A stretch of 6,876 bases of DNA, taken from the NCBI GenBank assembly GCA_038234045.1, contig JBBSUX010000194.1:1-6876 (forward strand). The letters are read 5' to 3'. The notes beneath the pieces were generated by a model that worked only from the letters and a program-made list of their open reading frames with translations, was not told where the DNA came from and searched no databases. Shown piece after piece: positions 5,898 through 6,876 of this stretch. The position numbers were made by a program, and so were the translations under genes. How positions within the stretch are numbered: position 1 is the stretch's first letter; every line of letters starts with the position of its first letter. Source of the DNA: JBBSUX01 sp038234045 (lineage in GTDB: Bacteria > Pseudomonadota > Gammaproteobacteria > Burkholderiales > Burkholderiaceae_C).

Positions 5898-6876
5898 ATG
5901 GATTCCCGCCCCTGGCTCGCGCATTACCCGTCGGACGTGCCGCACACCATCGACCCGGAACGCTACGCTTCGTTGCCACAGCTGCTGGAGGAGTCTTTCA
6001 AAAGCCATGCCGACCAGCCTTTCTGTGTCTGCATGGACCGCTGGATGAGCTACGGCGCGCTCGACAAGCATTCGCGCGAACTTGGCGCCTGGCTGCAATC
6101 GCGTGGTCTGGAAAAAGGCGCGCGCGTGGCGATCATGCTGCCCAACATTCCGCAGTTCGCGGTAACCATGGCAGCGGTCCTTCGCGCCGGCTACACGTGC
6201 GTCAATGTGAATCCGCTCTACACCGCGCCCGAGCTCCGCCACCAGTTGGCCGACTCCGGGGCAAGCACCATCATCATTCTGGAGAACTTCGCCCATGTGC
6301 TGGTCGAAGTGATCGAGGGCACCGCGGTCAAGGATGTGGTGGTCACGGCGATGGGCGATCAGCTTGGTGACAACGGCCCGGGGGTTTACGGATCCTGGAT
6401 CACCTTTGCCGTTCGCCATCTGGCGAAGATGGTTCCTGCGTATGCGCTGCCGCTGGGCGATGGTCGCCGCGTCACGCCGTGGCGCGAAGCGTTGGCCGAC
6501 GGCGCAAAGCGCACACTGGCGCCACACGGCACGACGCTGGAAGACATCGCTTTCCTGCAGTACACCGGCGGTACGACCGGGCTCTCGAAGGGAGCCATCC
6601 TCACGCAGCGCAATATCGTTGCCGCAACGCTGCAGGCAGAAGCCTGGTTCACGCCCGCGCTGGCGACTGTGGGCGACCCCTCGAAAATCAACAGCGTTGC
6701 AGCGCTGCCGCTCTATCACATCTTCGCGCTCACGCTCTGCTTGCTGGCGATCCGGCAGGGCTCGCACCTGACGATGATTCCCAATCCGCGCGACATACCC
6801 AAGTTTGTCGCGGTGCTGAAGAAGCGGCCCTTTCATCTGCTGCCGGCCGTCAATACGCTGTTCAACGCGCTGCTGC
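5898..6876 (+). CDS. fadD: Long-chain fatty acid-CoA ligase FadD (C-terminus beyond window)
   Basis: The frame from ATG at 5898, with AGGAGA 7 bases upstream, is open for 326 codons to the right edge. The start MDSRPWLAHYPSDVPHTID and the following YASLPQLLEESF are typical of proteobacterial FadD. The ATP/AMP-binding P-loop YTGGTTGLSKGA is at 222-233, and the next adenylation motif LPLYHIFALT at 270-279. Other landmarks are RVAIMLPNIPQF (76-87) and VNVNPLYTAPELRHQL (102-117). FadD proteins are about 560 residues, so the FACS motif and C-terminal lid domain lie outside. The enzyme activates free long-chain fatty acids with ATP and CoA at the inner membrane, feeding beta-oxidation. In this window it could use fatty acids released by the lipase at 524-1465. 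No defect is visible in the part present. Confidence 0.96.
   Translation, partial: MDSRPWLAHYPSDVPHTIDPERYASLPQLLEESFKSHADQPFCVCMDRWMSYGALDKHSRELGAWLQSRGLEKGARVAIMLPNIPQFAVTMAAVLRAGYTCVNVNPLYTAPELRHQLADSGASTIIILENFAHVLVEVIEGTAVKDVVVTAMGDQLGDNGPGVYGSWITFAVRHLAKMVPAYALPLGDGRRVTPWREALADGAKRTLAPHGTTLEDIAFLQYTGGTTGLSKGAILTQRNIVAATLQAEAWFTPALATVGDPSKINSVAALPLYHIFALTLCLLAIRQGSHLTMIPNPRDIPKFVAVLKKRPFHLLPAVNTLFNALL

Noticed and set aside
5883..6836. Minus-strand open frame of 317 codons opposite fadD
   Set aside because: The sequence is Arg/His/Gln-rich with no motif, while the plus-strand frame from 5898 carries the FadD adenylation motifs.

Overview
The window comes from a GC-rich betaproteobacterium, most likely of the Comamonadaceae (Burkholderiales). 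The signs are the family type of the FadD, HPPD and Lrp/AsnC proteins, the Pseudomonas/Burkholderia-type lipase with its dedicated foldase, and an intergenic hairpin repeat at about 4749-4820 that resembles a dispersed repeat I recall from Comamonadaceae genomes. This is protein-family and motif reading from memory; no database search was run.

Layout. (1) 1-354, minus: an Lrp/AsnC-family regulator, cut by the left edge. (2) 355-523: divergent control region. (3) 524-1465 and 1462-2463, plus: a two-gene lipase operon, made of a secreted true lipase (family I.1/I.2 type) and its membrane-anchored steric foldase, joined by a 4-base stop/start overlap. (4) 2464-2613: upstream region of hppD with a 13-bp perfect palindrome. 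(5) 2614-3783, plus: 4-hydroxyphenylpyruvate dioxygenase, then 38 bases later (3822-4688) a solute-binding-protein-fold lipoprotein that matches the periplasmic cyclohexadienyl (arogenate/prephenate) dehydratase PheC, including its catalytic Glu. (6) 4689-4819: convergent junction holding the hairpin repeat. (7) 4820-5764, minus: a membrane-anchored alpha/beta hydrolase. (8) 5765-5897: divergent control region. (9) 5898 to the right edge, plus: FadD long-chain acyl-CoA ligase, cut by the edge. Gene density is high and no gene-free stretch exceeds 300 bases.

Two themes run through the window. One is aromatic amino acid metabolism: the regulator, hppD and the pheC-like gene. The other is lipid use: a secreted lipase that releases fatty acids, its foldase, a second hydrolase, and FadD, which activates fatty acids for beta-oxidation. 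The lipase operon sits between the Lrp-type regulator and hppD, two genes that I would expect to be divergent neighbours in this family, so it may be an insertion.

I see no CRISPR array, transposase, phage gene, tRNA/rRNA or toxin-antitoxin pair, and nothing that amounts to a wholly new system. The points most worth a second look are the degenerate signature motif of the foldase, the lipoprotein form of the PheC-like enzyme next to hppD, the palindrome upstream of hppD, and the hairpin repeat.
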